A DNA stretch of 64,000 nt from Reticulitermes speratus. Lineage: Eukaryota > Arthropoda > Insecta > Blattodea > Rhinotermitidae. The position numbers were made by a program, and so were the translations under genes. Below are positions 37,448-48,700 of this stretch, piece after piece. The stretch is taken from assembly GCA_021186555.1 (NCBI GenBank), contig JAJKFL010000042.1:27961521-28025520 (forward strand). The letters are read 5' to 3'. The notes under the pieces were generated by a model. That model searched no databases, had not been told where the DNA came from, and saw only the letters and a program-made list of their open reading frames with translations. Every line of letters begins with the position of its first letter. The first letter of the stretch is position 1.

Positions 37448-37775
37448 AAACATTCTTTTAGCAGAGAGCTTTATAAAGTAAGCTTGTATCCTTTCTGCCT
37501 AAATACACACAATAAAATTCCGTATTCGTATGAATTTGCAGTTTATGTCGTCTTATTTGGGGCTGTTAGCGACATCTATTATGAAACAGGCTTTTAGCAG
37601 ATCGCTTTATAAAGTCAGCTTGTATCCTTACTGCCTAAATCACACAATAATGTTCCGTATTCGTATGAATTTGCAGTTTATGTCGTCATGTTTGGGGCTC
37701 TAAGAAACATCTCTGTTATGAAACAGGCGTTTAGCAAGCGCTTTATAAAATGTCAGCTTGTATCCTTACTGATAT
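37448..37775. repeat. 136/137-bp tandem repeat, about 2.4 copies
   Basis: Units begin with aaacattcttttagcag (37448), aaacaggcttttagcag (37584) and aaacaggcgtttagcaag (37721). Each carries agcttgtatcc, and two carry ccgtattcgtatgaatttgc. Spacing is 136 then 137 bp. The third copy is cut short after the agcttgtatccttactg block. The repeat lies inside the piggyBac-like element. Confidence 0.8.
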
Positions 37776-38346
37776 CTCGTCTCTCCTACTCAATGAACAC
37801 AGTTGATTTGTCTGAAGCATGCACAAACGTAACACTAGCCTCTGCTAGCAGTCTAAACATTGGAAGGTTTTTAGGCGTCACTCATTGCAGGAGCATTCCA
37901 CACCGCTTGTAGCAAAACAGAAGTAAATCCTGAAACAGTCTCCAACATCACAGACATGCTAAATCTATTTTTGAACCTAAAATGAAATATCAGAAGACAA
38001 AGAGAAATTCTCGCATTCAAGAAATAATTGAACGTTTTAATTTTCAGACAAATAGCGCTTAAAATATAAAATAAAAGGATTTGTTTGGCGTTTTTATTAG
38101 AATAATGACAGTAGAGTTATAGTACATTTTTGCACACGAAATTCTTGCGTCAGGAAAGTTGACGAAATATTTCTTCGCGACGAAATATAACACTGCCTGC
38201 GATACCACATTACACAAAGCTCCTTTATGACTAGTCCAGTTTGTTTTCATTTCTGGAGTTTGTTTGGTTTTGTTTCTCACTAACGCTAACTACACAGTAG
38301 GAAACTTGTGTGAATCACTACGCCTATGTCTAGCTCAGCCATATGA

Positions 38347-38445
38347 TATAAAACTCTCGTACAAGTGAATCGCGCTTTCACCAAGCGGTTGTTTTCAGTC
38401 GACTGAAAGCACACGACCTCCACTGCAGTGCAAAACAAGGTACGT
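38347..38445 (+). promoter_or_regulatory. Possible promoter, first exon and splice donor
   Basis: TATAAAA (38347-38353) is followed about 45 bp later by an initiator-like TTCAGTC (38394-38400) and then a strong splice donor, acaag followed by gtacgt (38440). Spacing of TATA to initiator is longer than the usual 30 bp, which weakens the call. It lies in the GC-richer right half of the piggyBac-like element and would drive transcription toward higher coordinates. Confidence 0.25.
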
Positions 38446-38698
38446 AACTTCCTAATGCTTCCAGAGCTGATCGATAAAGCCTCTTCAATGTTACAGACTG
38501 AGTTCCTTCCTGGGGTAAAGTAGTCGGAGCGTGAAACAAACCAAACATTTCATCTAACGCGGAATGTGGAGGTATACACGTTCCCTACATGTTTTTAAAG
38601 CTGTGGGAGCTATCCCCCGCGGTCCTGGGCAGGAAAGGACGACTGACGGATTAAAGGGCCCTGGCAACTATAGGAGCCGCACGGCCTCTAAAGGTTAA

Positions 38699-40195
38699 AA
38701 TCCTCATGAAATGCTCTGCAGAATTACATAGAATCTGCCAATACGGTCTTCGTTGACACCAGTAATTCTAGCAGATTCTCGATAATTTTTAAAGAAAACT
38801 TCTAGCTGTATTCCCGTCTATTGAAGTTCCGCTTCAGCCAGGCTTAGCTTTATCGACCAGAAGATCCATTTTATTTTTAATGAGGTCTTGAATAGCTTGA
38901 TTTTATTATGTACTTTTCGTTAGTCTTCTTCTCCCCTTGCTTGCCATTTTTATATTTGTAAATGGTATGAGATATGGAGCAAACATTCGAAAAACCGAAT
39001 CCATGCGTCAAGTGTAGATAGCATAAATTTGTAGGTTGTTACGTCAACATCTGTTTTAACAATTTTATCGATACGATTTATCTGTTTTGGTGCAGCGCCA
39101 CATACATAATAAACTTGGGCAGATGTCGTTGAAGTGACCACGTTACAAATTTTACCATCTATCACTGTTAACATCACGTTATGACTCACAGATATGACAC
39201 TGTTTTGTTCCTCCAAAATTATCACTGTTGTTTCAAGTTTTTTTTATTCTTCCTTCAACAATTGATATTTTTCTTTCACTAACTCAGCTGTTTCCTTCTT
39301 AATCTGCATCCAGATGGTACGAGAGTACCTCACCGAAGAAGGCCTAGGAGTTTGCAAAGAATAATCTTTTTCTCCGGATATTTATGTTGAATACAACTGA
39401 AGAGGCACTAAAGATGTAATAAAAATATAAATGTCACTAATATCTTCCAGTGACCGTTGTTGTATTCTCTGTGTCCAGTACATCCATCGCAAACCCATTT
39501 TGAAATGAGAATGAATTTTTTCGAAGTATCGTCCAGAACAATTTCTATGACATTTTTTTGAGCCATGATAATTCGTGAAGCTGTTTTATCCAGTGGGGCT
39601 AACAGATCCACTTCTAATAAAGATTCCTAGATGAGTATTTTATCCTTGGGAGGATAACATTCTTCTTTAGCAGCTTTAATTACGTGGTAACTGGGGTAGA
39701 TGTTGCTGTTCTTCATTTTTGCTTGGCTTCGAATTTTTGCGTATTGAATTCTTGTCAAATGATCTTCAATAAACAAAGAGAGTGTTTCTTCGGTAGTATA
39801 CGGTACCACAATATTTTCATAATGAGCTGCCCAAGCCAATCTTAGTGGCATAAGTTAGTTTAGGAAAGCCAACAGTTTGTCGAAGTTCTTTTGATTTTCT
39901 GCGGTAGCGCTTTCGCTGCTCTCTTCAAGCGCCAGTTTTCGACTACCACCTATACCTGAAGTGAATGGCATTTCGTAATCTATTTCATTCAGTTTAGCAA
40001 TAACTTTAATGTGTACATTGATCTCTTGCTCCAACCATTCTGCGTTCTTTGATACATAACACTGTTGGGTTTTCCCACATCAATCCATCTTTTCAAATAG
40101 TCACTACAAACACGAGATATATTCCGACGAATTTCCCTTAATGCACTGGGATAATTTTCTTCAAGCCCAAAACGAGCTGTAAAATAATTGTTTTG
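38699..40195 (-). pseudogene. Transib/RAG1-like transposase remnant
   Basis: Joined across frames on the minus strand, this encodes much of a transposase. In order: an N-terminal region ending SKRRKTKELRQ (about 39900), LSLFIEDHLTRIQYAKIRSQ, IYPSYHVIKAAKEECYP, then DLLAPLDKTASRI, KWVCDGCTG (about 39475-39505), LTVIDGKICNVVT, YYVCGAAPKQIN, LDAWIRFFECLLHISY, and finally ITGVNEDRIGRFYVILQ. I read CDGCTG as equivalent to the CDG that holds the first catalytic Asp of RAG1, and the YVCGAA block as the zinc-binding region. I know this family from arthropod genomes as Transib/RAG-like, but the assignment is from memory. At least four frameshifts and stops. The C-terminal catalytic Glu region is missing because the gene is cut at the piggyBac-like element. 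Confidence 0.55.
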
Positions 40196-40586
40196 TATTG
40201 TATGTACTTCATCTTCATTCTACAAATCCAAAGGGGTACAAAATCACTGGATATAGAACATGTCAGAAAAGTACAATATTAGTCATAAATATACAAGAAA
40301 ATAATATAAAACACAAAAATAAACTAGAGACCATTGAGGGCACCAGACAAGCACAACATGATAAACAAGTGTGGAGGCAAAACACATACACAAGAGACAT
40401 AAAAATTCCGCAGGTGAGCAATAGTGTGACAAGACCAAAGGAGTCGGATGTACGAACAAACAGATAAATCCATCCAAGTCCAAGTGGTACATAACAGTTG
40501 CATAAATATATAGTAGAAACATTAAATACTAAGTAAATAAGAATCTGCTCATGTTGAGTAATCATTAAATACAATTTAAATATATT
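40196..40586. other. Short AT-rich spacer, no gene recognised
   Basis: An 89-codon frame (40198-40467, +) is rich in Lys, Gln and Thr and has no family resemblance. Nothing else supportable between the Transib-like remnant and transposon copy B. Confidence 0.4.
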
Positions 40587-42937
40587 ATTACACTGGTCTA
40601 CATGGACTTTGCTGTTGTGATTTTAAAGCTTGATTTTTATGAAGTGTTGTGTGCTGATTCCAGAAATGTTATTACTTTTGTTATATCACATTGTTAGTAA
40701 TTTTAGTAATTCTATAATAATACTTTTAAAAAATTTTTTGCAGTGCAAGAATTAAACATAAAATATATCGTAGTCAAAAGACACACTAATTTAAGTAGTT
40801 ATGGATTTGGCAACATTGTTTTATTGTAGAAGACAGCTTATTTCATAGAGATAGCAGCACTTTTCACTGTGGTAATGGCTGTGACTAGATAGCAAGTACT
40901 ACAACTAGTGCTGAGAAAGAAATTCCAATACATGTTAACAACAGTGATTTCCCTGGCCAATTCTTGTGCTTTTTTATATTTGTTGTGCCAAAAACAATGC
41001 AAAGAAGACAGTGCCTGAACAATCCAAATGCATTTTGCTATATACCAATGGTATGGCATCAGCCAATAAACCATTTTGACGACTGCTATTTATGTATGTT
41101 TACACTTAAAGGCTTCAATACAAAAAATAAGAAAGCAATTACTTAATCCAATTTGTCTTCTGCAATAAGACCTGTGCCACATGGCCCTGATATACCAGTG
41201 CCTAATCCTCCTAAGCAACTTCATACACTGGAGGCTGAATCAAGTGCCACTCCGAATGAATCGTCAGAGGATTCTGAATATGATACCAACACACATGGCA
41301 AACCTGAACCTTTCACCCAAACTAAACTCAATGATTTGGTAAGAGATTTAAATCTTCCTAAGAATGCTGCAAACTTCTAGGCTCCACACTGAAGGGAAAA
41401 ATTCTGCTAACTCCAGGAACATATGTAACATTTTATAGAAATCGAGAGAAAGATGTACTGCAGTATTTCACCCAAGAAGAATTTCTAGTGTATTGCAATG
41501 ACATTCTAAATCTAGTAAATATGTTAGGTGTAGAGTATAAAACAGATGAATGGAGGCTCTTCATTGATTCAAGCAAGAGAAGCTTGAAAGTTGTGTTACT
41601 ACACAATGGTAACCTTCTCGCTTCAGTCCCAGTTGCCCATTCAGTTCATCTTAAGGAAACCTATGAAAATCTTGAGCAGCTACTATAAAAAATAAATTAT
41701 AAGCAACACCAATGGATGGTTAGTGGTGACTTGAAGGTTCTGTGCATGCTGCTAGGAAAACAAAAGGGGTACACTAAATTCCCATGTTACATCTGTGAAT
41801 GGGACAGTCAAGCTCAAGATAAACACTGGACACAAAGACAATGGACTCAAAGAGCTAGACTGATACCGGCTTGTAAGAACATACTGAGGAAGAGCTTAGT
41901 GGACCCTGGAAACATTATCTTACCACCATTACACATAAAGTTGTGTTTTAAAAAAGAAATTTGTTAAGGCTCTGGATGGAAATGGAAATTGTTTTAATTA
42001 CCAAAGCAACATCTTTCCTGTACTTTCACAGGCAAAAGTCAAGGAAGGCATCTTTGTAGGACCACAGATCAGGGCACTAACTAAAGACAAGATGTTTGAA
42101 GAGTTTATGACTCTTGCTGAAAGAGAAGTTTGGATTTCTTTTAGAGAAATGATTGGTAAGTTCTTGGGAAATAATAAAGACACAAATTATGAGCTAGTTG
42201 TGAAAAATATGCTATTGAAATATAAAGTTTTAGGATGTAAAATGAGCCTGAAATTTCATTTCCTTCTCTCACATTTGGAACAGTTCCCAGTAAATCAAGG
42301 GGCAGTCAGTGAGAAACAAGGTGGACGGTTTCACCTAGATATCAAGGAGACTGAAAGGTAGTACCAGGTGCGATGGAGTGTATCCATGATGGCGGACTGC
42401 TGCTGGATGCTGAAACGTGATGAATGTGACAAAACACACAAAAGAAAATCTGGCAGAAGAAATTTTCAGAGCAAGTGACAAAGGTTCTATTGACTGAAAT
42501 GCATAACATGAAACACACACTCACATTTTAATGCAAAATCACGTATGTTTTTTGACAGTATGATGGCAGTTTAAGTTATTCATGTTTTAGTGACTTTTAG
42601 TGTTACGTTTTGCTGTTTCTTGTGAAAAATTCAAATGTAATACAGTAACTGATGATCATTTTTTATTCATAATGTTTAAATCCTATTAAAAATGTTAACT
42701 TGCTCAAATGTTCTCCATGTTACTGGAATTTTATGTTGTTCATATATCATACATGCATTGCAACATTTCAATTTCAAATATTTTGTTTTATATATTTCTT
42801 TCAGAATGGTGAAATAATGTGATGTGATACAGCAAAATGGAAGTTATTTCTGTAATCAGCATGTGTTAATTATACAAAATCAGTGATTGAAATTAAAACA
42901 GCTTTTAAAACGTTTTTTAAGTAGACCTGTGTTATAT
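40587..42937 (+). mobile_element. DNA transposon copy B with short terminal inverted repeats
   Basis: The ends are inverted: acactggtctaca at about 40587-40602 and, reverse complemented, acacaggtctact at about 42921-42936. The target duplication is not clear; TTA or TATATT are possible. The interior encodes one broken transposon protein and a ~570-bp 3' UTR. A second copy lies in the opposite orientation at 5691-6413 plus 11496-11540. Superfamily not assigned. Confidence 0.65.
40964..42480 (+). pseudogene. Broken transposon protein of copy B
   Basis: The family is recognisable from arthropod assemblies, where it is multicopy and unnamed. Ordered blocks: VPKTMQRRQCLNNPNAFCYI, MVWHQPINHFDDCYLC, SSAIRPVPHGPDIPVPNPPK, a long spacer, WRLFIDSSKRSLKVVLLHNG, GDLKVLCMLLGKQKGYTKFP with CYICEWDSQA, then GIFVGPQIRALTKD, LLKYKVLGCKMSLKFHFLLS, QGAVSEKQGGRFHLDIKETE and MMADCCWMLKRDE. 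C and H residues in CYLC and CYICEWD suggest zinc binding. FIDSS and SGDLK carry Asp residues that may be catalytic in an RNase H-like fold; this is inferred. Breaks: a stop at about 41144, another after NFX near 41380, frame changes near 41690 and 41960, and a stop after KETER (42359). A segment expected between AFCYI and MVWHQ is deleted. It cannot make an active protein. Confidence 0.6.
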
Positions 42938-45589
42938 TAACCGAACTGACAATAACAACTATTTGAAAATTGAAAATAAAGCAATTCCTGTTTAATTAAT
43001 ATTGGTCTATTTATTATAAACGAAATCTACAAGTGGTACATATATTCTTAATTACAAACAAAAATATCTGTATATACCTATGACACTATTTTGAATGTAT
43101 TCATTCTTGATGTTGCTGTGGTTGCTTTTCCTTTGTATGCAAAGCTTAAAAACTCTTTGCGCTGTAATTGTTTATCCATCTGTAAATAACTGTGCGATTT
43201 TTTCATAGTTTGTTTTAAAATATATAACAAAAAATATATGTATATATATAGGAATATAAAATATATATGTATAAACATAACACACATAATGTGTAAGCTT
43301 GGTTAGTCATCTTACTCTATTAAGTATTCATTAAAATCGACCGTGGGCACTCAAAATGGTAGATTACATGTCAAACGCCATGATTAAATTCTGTAAGTAC
43401 ATGTCACTATTTTATGCAACAGTTCATAACTTCCAGAGTAGCATGTATTAGCAGCTGATTTTTGATATTATAATAATAATTTTTAAAGTTTTACAACAAT
43501 GCAACAAACGGAGCTGGGTCGGGTCAGATCAGTTTTGCAGCTCTATATAAATAATGGACTTCACATTTTATGTCACAAAAAATTTAGCGTCATATAAATT
43601 GATAAAAAATTATTTATTTCATACAAAATACCATGATCTTAATTAGTTTACACATTACTTACCTCTATCTCTCTGCTCTGTTAACACCTCCCTTAATATA
43701 TTAAACTGTGACTGTAAAAGTAATTAACAAATTCACTACCGGAATTTGCGTAGAAAGCACCCTCCGACCCGCTGCATAAAAACGCTCTGTGTATGTGCCT
43801 GTAATAGGAACAAATCCACCCAAACTGTCATAAAACTTACATTGTCTTTATCCTACGAGCTTTCTATTTTTAAGCATTTCATCGACGTCGAACAATTTGA
43901 ATTTTGGCCAGCTTTCGCTTAATTTGACCCACTGTGCAGTGGTAAGAAAAGAGATAAATTTGTAAAACAACGTATTGAGCGGAAACTATTTTTTAATTAC
44001 TGCACGACTACATGACCATAAGGTGACAGCTTTGTATGTAATTTTTGACAGTTAACTCGCATATTAAAACTATTATTGCTACATATGTAGCAGCAGTACA
44101 TGTGTGTCTGTATGGAATTTACCACATTTCTGGTTGGGCATTTCATGTCGAATAGGGTCACTTGCAGCGTGCAACCCTGTCTTGCCATTTATTTTATAAT
44201 TCATGTTATAATTGAAGTTGTTTCCTCACTCATCCTTCCTTATGCATATGATCCAAAATGTACGCTTGTTTTTTTTTTAACTTTTACAGTGACTTATTAA
44301 CACGGTTATTTTGGAAGTTGTTAAATGTTTGAATTTTAATATTTTATTGTTTGCTTTACTGTTTTGGTTAATGTGTGTGTTTCCATTTACTTCTTTTACA
44401 TTTGTAGCTTGGTAATTTTTGTTCCTCCTGACTATAAATATACCCCTTTTAATAGGCCTCGAAATACTTAGCGCCAGGAATTTTGCGTCATCAAAATATA
44501 TATACTGTGTACTGGAGTGACTGACGAGCTACTAGTGAATAGAGGAGGGTATTACCAAAAATTTCTTGTAGTGATCATTCCGTGCGTAGCATTTAGTGTC
44601 ATTAATGGTATTGTTTTGATAGGTACTCCTGATTATTTTCTCAGTTCATTTGTTTTATACTTTATCGCATACTTGAATACTTAGGGGATTTTTTGGCACA
44701 GACGTGTAATGGCCCGTCACGTAATTCTGCCGCAGATAGTCAGCTAAGTTTGGATGTCTTTATTAGTATATGCTTATGGTGCTCTTACTAGTTAATTTGT
44801 ATTTGATAGTTGTTCTCACAGATCTAGCTACATTGTATATTTTTGTTCGTTTAGCTGCCCGTGGTTAGGCAGAGACAAAGAGACAGACGGCAGGATGCTG
44901 CAGGTTGACAACGGTGCTAAGTGTTTTTGGTGTAAAAGTTATGTGTGAAAATGTTACGGTCTTATGGACCGAAATTGCTCTCCAACTACATAATCAAGTA
45001 AGACAGTCAATTTGTTTCTATTTTACAGTGGATAAATTGCTCAGATTTGACGTATTTTTGGGTATTACTTTTCCAAATTTATGAGTAAAGGTATTTTGTG
45101 CGGGAAGTTTTCCTGTTATTGGCAAACTGTTAGATTGGGAAGAACTTGGTATTTTGTCTCAAGTACAACAAACCGAGTAGCGACGCCAGTGGAAATACAG
45201 CAGAAAATATGCTGTATAATTGGGAACAAGATATAACACTTCCCAAGAAAGTGTAAAATATAGGATAAAGTTCTGTGTCCTTGTACTCCTTTTGGCATGG
45301 GAAATATCATGCATAAATTGGTTTAGGCAAATAAAATAAGAAAGTGTATTTTTCTTAAAAATCATAATAGCCGCGGCCAGCAACATTTTTCACCCTGCAG
45401 CTTTTTCCCGATTGTTTCAATTAGGTTCTCCTTTGTATTGAGACTGGACATACGACTTCAGATGTGGCGCATTCCAACTTTGCCTTCAAGCTCGAAGAAT
45501 TTACATTAAAGTACCTGACGGTAAAACCCGGAAATTCAGAGGTTGGAAGTTCGACACGTGTGGACACTATACATATTCACGTCAGGGAA
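42938..45589. other. Long stretch without a recognised gene
   Basis: About 2.65 kb with no supportable coding sequence on either strand; short frames such as 44100-44300 and 45116-45310 have no family features. It contains an AT-alternating simple repeat at about 43208-43290 and an isolated gggtcgggtcagatcag near 43514. The latter resembles the pentamer array further right. Confidence 0.45.
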
Positions 45590-46934
45590 GGTGAGGATAA
45601 GTAAGATGAAGACGTGTAAGGTGGTGTCACATGACATGTGAGCCTGTGTGAGGTCAGTTGAAGTCAGTAACCTCATATGACATCAGGAGAGGTGTGTATA
45701 TTTCAAGTCATTTTAGGCCTATTCTGGTCATTTCAGGTCGGTTGGGTCACATCAGATCTTTTTCACTTATTCATAGAAAATAACATTTCTGATTATGAAA
45801 TTACGTCATTCGATCAGCAGAAAAATACATTCTCGGGTTTCAGTAAACCCTTCAGACTAGTAGTTCGATATCTGCACTCTATTGATTTCAGCAGCCTGAA
45901 ATATCAGTTTATCATTTTCGTTGCTTTCTCGCTATAAAGTAAGATTTCTGAGTTTTCTTCCTGTCCGGCCTCCCATTAAGTTTTCCTTCCTTTTAAATTG
46001 GACGCTATTCGATCTTACGTCGTAACTCGACGTTGGCCTGTCTTACGGTGAACGACCCAGGTACGGCCAGTATAGCATTCTCAGTAGGCCGAGAATGGTC
46101 AGTGGCTTGAGCACCATTGCAGAGGACGGAAAATTGCGCCTGAGATTACATCTCTTATTCTAGCGAAGTCAGATTTACTGTTTTCTGTTCTTTTCGGGCC
46201 AGGTGAGGTTACATCTTGTCGGGTCAGGTCTGTTCAGTCCTTGTCACATCGGAACAGGAAATGCCATGTCGGGTAATGTCAGTTCACGTTAAATTGGTTC
46301 AGGTCATTTAGATTCTGTTAGGGTCAAGTGAGATACGGACGGTCACGTCAGATCAAATCGAATGAGATCAGGTAAATTTGGAACAAGCCAGGACACGTCA
46401 AGTCAAGTCAGGTTGTCTGACGAAAATATTTGCTTCAGATCAGGCCAAGTCTGTGCCCGCCATTTTGGGTCAAACTGGACTGGTCGGATCGGGTATAGTC
46501 ATGTAGCATCAGGTCACGTCAGATCGGGTCATGAGAGATAGCATGAGGTTTGAATCCAGTTCAGGCCCGTAAATTTCAGGTCATGTTTCATGTGAGGTCA
46601 CATCGTTTTGGGTATGGACCGGTCAAGTCGGTTCTTGTCAAGTGCGCTAATATAGTTAGTTTAGTTCTGTCAGGCCACATCAGGTCGGCGCAGGTCAGGC
46701 GATTTCGTGTTAGATAAGATCAGGTCGTGTAAGGTCGTGTCAGAACGAGACAGGAGAGATCAGGTTGGTTTCAGTTCAGGTCAGGACGGTTTACTTTGTG
46801 TTATGTCAGGTCAGGCCGGGTCGTGTAGAAAACATCAGATCGTGTCAGCCCAAACCGAGTGTAGTAAGGTTAAGTCAGGGAAGGTCTATACACGACGGAT
46901 TTGGTCAGACCACATCTGCTCAATTCAAGTCAAC
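45590..46934. repeat. Degenerate GGTCA-type pentamer array, left arm
   Basis: The plus strand is dense in GGTCA, GGTCG, GTCAG and related pentamers (for example gtcaggtcaggccgggtc near 46805). They are spaced loosely at first and densely from about 46190 onward. The repeat is too eroded for a clean period but is strongly strand-biased. There is no coding content. The array is interrupted at 46935 by an inverted-repeat element and continues at 47947. Confidence 0.7.
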
Positions 46935-46999
46935 TAAAATGAAAGATTCACTTAACAACCAACAACTGCACTATTGAATTAAAATATCACTTAAAGTTA

Positions 47000-47040
47000 C
47001 CCTACATATGTTTCGGTCATTATATGACCATCATCAGGGG
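47000..47040 (-). ncRNA. Hammerhead-like motif, left arm
   Basis: On the minus strand: CCCCTGATGA, an extra T, then helix II GGTCAT with ATGACC, GAAAC, ATATGTAGGG. Stem I pairs CCC with GGG. All core positions CTGANGA and GAAA are present. Confidence 0.5.
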
Positions 47041-47803
47041 TATCTACATTTTTAAGTTTTCACTTCACTGTGCGCTATCCACTCCTTTGTTGTTTAATTT
47101 ATTAGTGTTTTTCACTGGGAGTTATTTTGTACACGGCACGTATATACGTATTTTTCTGTTGAGGTCGTCCTGCGTCGAATTATTTCACTGTTGTTCTATT
47201 GAGGATTTTGGTTATCGTGTCGTAGTTGAGTCCTCCGCTGTAGTGGGGTATGTTGGAGTTGATGTTTCGTTCGTTGGTTGTTCGTTGTGAAGTGTTAAAC
47301 AATTGGCAGCTGTTGTAAGGATATAAAATTATAGAATCGTTAAAATTATGAAGCAATAAAATAAAGTGACACTTTTGGCCTCTGGTCATGTATACCAGGG
47401 TTGGCGTGTTGTGTGCTGTTCACTTTAAGTTTTAGAACTGTCTCATCAGTGATGTTTTTCACTAAGAAAATAGTTTGTATCGCACTTCTGTCGGATGTGA
47501 CATCGTCGTCTCTTAAGATTGTCGTACGTCGAATTGATTCACTGTAAAACTGTTGAGATGTTCGGTTTGTAGTTGCCTTGTCGTAGTCGAAGAAGAGTGG
47601 TGGAATTGATGTTACGACCATCGATGTTCGCTGTAATTTGCCTCACAATTCGGCAGCTATTGTAGAATTTGTAGTAGTTGGAATGATGAGATTGTAAAAT
47701 TATAGCACTATGGAGAATTTTGTGCGAAACTGCTGGCAGCCGGTCATGTGTGCATGAGCCGAACGTGTTGTGGCGTGTTGTGTAGAGATTTAAGATATAG
47801 ATA

Positions 47804-47844
47804 CCCCTGATGATGGTCATATAATGACCGAAACATATGCAGGG
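47804..47844 (+). ncRNA. Hammerhead-like motif, right arm
   Basis: Mirror copy of the motif at 47000-47040, with CCCCTGATGAT, GGTCAT/ATGACC helix and GAAACATATGCAGGG. One base differs in helix III (gcaggg against gtaggg). Confidence 0.5.
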
Positions 47845-47946
47845 TAACTTTAAGTGATATTTTAATTCAATAGTGCAGTTGTTGGTTGTTAATTGAATTT
47901 TAATACCATAAAGCAGGTGAACAAAAAGTAAAAATTAAAATGAAAG

Positions 47947-48500
47947 TGTTCAAGTCAGGTTTACTCATGTCAGAACAGATCAAGGAGAGTCATGTCAGGT
48001 CGGTCGGGTCGGGTCAGATCAAGTCATTTCGCGTGATGTTAAGTCATATCGAATCAGGAAAAGTCAGTTGGGCAGGCCCAGTCAGGTCAGTTTAGGTGAT
48101 ATATCGCGTCAGGTCTGGTCAGGTCGGCTTAACCCAAGTCAGGTTGATTTGCTTCAGGTAACGTCCTGTCCTTTTATTTGAAATTTGTTCGTGTCTTGCC
48201 AGTTTAGGTAGTACGACCCAAATACCCTAACCCGATCCGATCAAACCGGATACGACACGTCCAAGTCTGACTCGATGAGACCCAACCCAACCTGACCCAA
48301 ATCGACCAAACCTCATTCGACCCGACACAATCTGTCCCATACAAAACAACGTGAATCAAACTGACCTATCTTGATCTCACGCAATTTCACCATGTATGAC
48401 CTGACCTGACCCGAATCGACCCAACATGGCCTGACCTAACATAGCCCAACATAACCTCACCCCACCTGATCTTACCTTAGCCGACGTGATTTGACCAGGC
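47947..48500. repeat. Degenerate pentamer array, right arm with strand switch
   Basis: The array resumes after the inserted element (caggtcggtcgggtcgggtc). From about 48215 the plus strand instead reads the reverse complement: acctgacctgacccgaatcg, cctgacctaac and similar to about 48500. The array is therefore arranged tail to tail. Confidence 0.7.
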
Positions 48501-48700
48501 CTAAAGTAACCTGTTTTGGCTAGACGGTGAAGTGTTCCCGGCGACGAAGATCCCGTCTGTCAGCATCGTATGTATGAATTTTTGAGCTTGGCTTAAAATG
48601 CTTGGACTTGGGACAAAATATGTTAGTGGCGAAATTGTTGGATATTTTTTCCATCTATGGGAAAGAGAAAGTGCATTTAAGTCATATATATCCATGACGT

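Larger units (their letters stand above)
37247..38694. mobile_element. piggyBac-like non-autonomous element at the array edge
   Basis: The ends are inverted repeats next to TTAA: TTAA-CCTTTAGCGGCCG on the left (37243-37259) and, reverse complemented, TTAA-CCTTTAGAGGCCG on the right (38680-38698), 12 of 13 bases matching. TTAA target sites and ~13-bp ends starting CC are piggyBac features. The ~1.45-kb interior has no transposase. It holds a 136-bp tandem repeat and a promoter-like stretch. A caution: a nearby satellite monomer (36175) also reads ctttaaccttta, so the left end overlaps satellite by chance or by microhomology. Confidence 0.55.
46935..47946. mobile_element. ~1-kb inverted-repeat element with 11-bp target duplication
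   Basis: Flanks taaaatgaaag (46935-46945 and 47936-47946) are identical. Inverted arms of about 100 bp (46946-47050 and about 47790-47900) include caccaacaactg-type and ttaaagttaccctacatatg blocks. Each arm carries a hammerhead-like motif, at 47000-47040 on minus and 47804-47844 on plus. The right side has about 37 unpaired extra bases (47899-47935). Inside lie two diverged direct copies of a ~350-bp unit, starting near 47166 and 47521 (cgtcgaatt-attcactgt). The structure matches the 1764-2040 and 56494-58193 elements apart from length and sequence. Confidence 0.7.

Noticed and set aside
40263..40574. Overlapping minus-strand frames with hydrophobic residues (103 and 79 codons)
   Set aside because: Two frames over the same DNA, no conserved motif and no splice context; likely chance.
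42938..45589. Possible host gene between transposon B and the pentamer array
   Set aside because: Looked on both strands for exon-like frames with splice sites or domain motifs and found none that hold up.
47024..47820. Frames of about 90 codons inside the 1-kb inverted-repeat element
   Set aside because: They fall on both strands and follow the internal duplication; no similarity to a transposase or RT.
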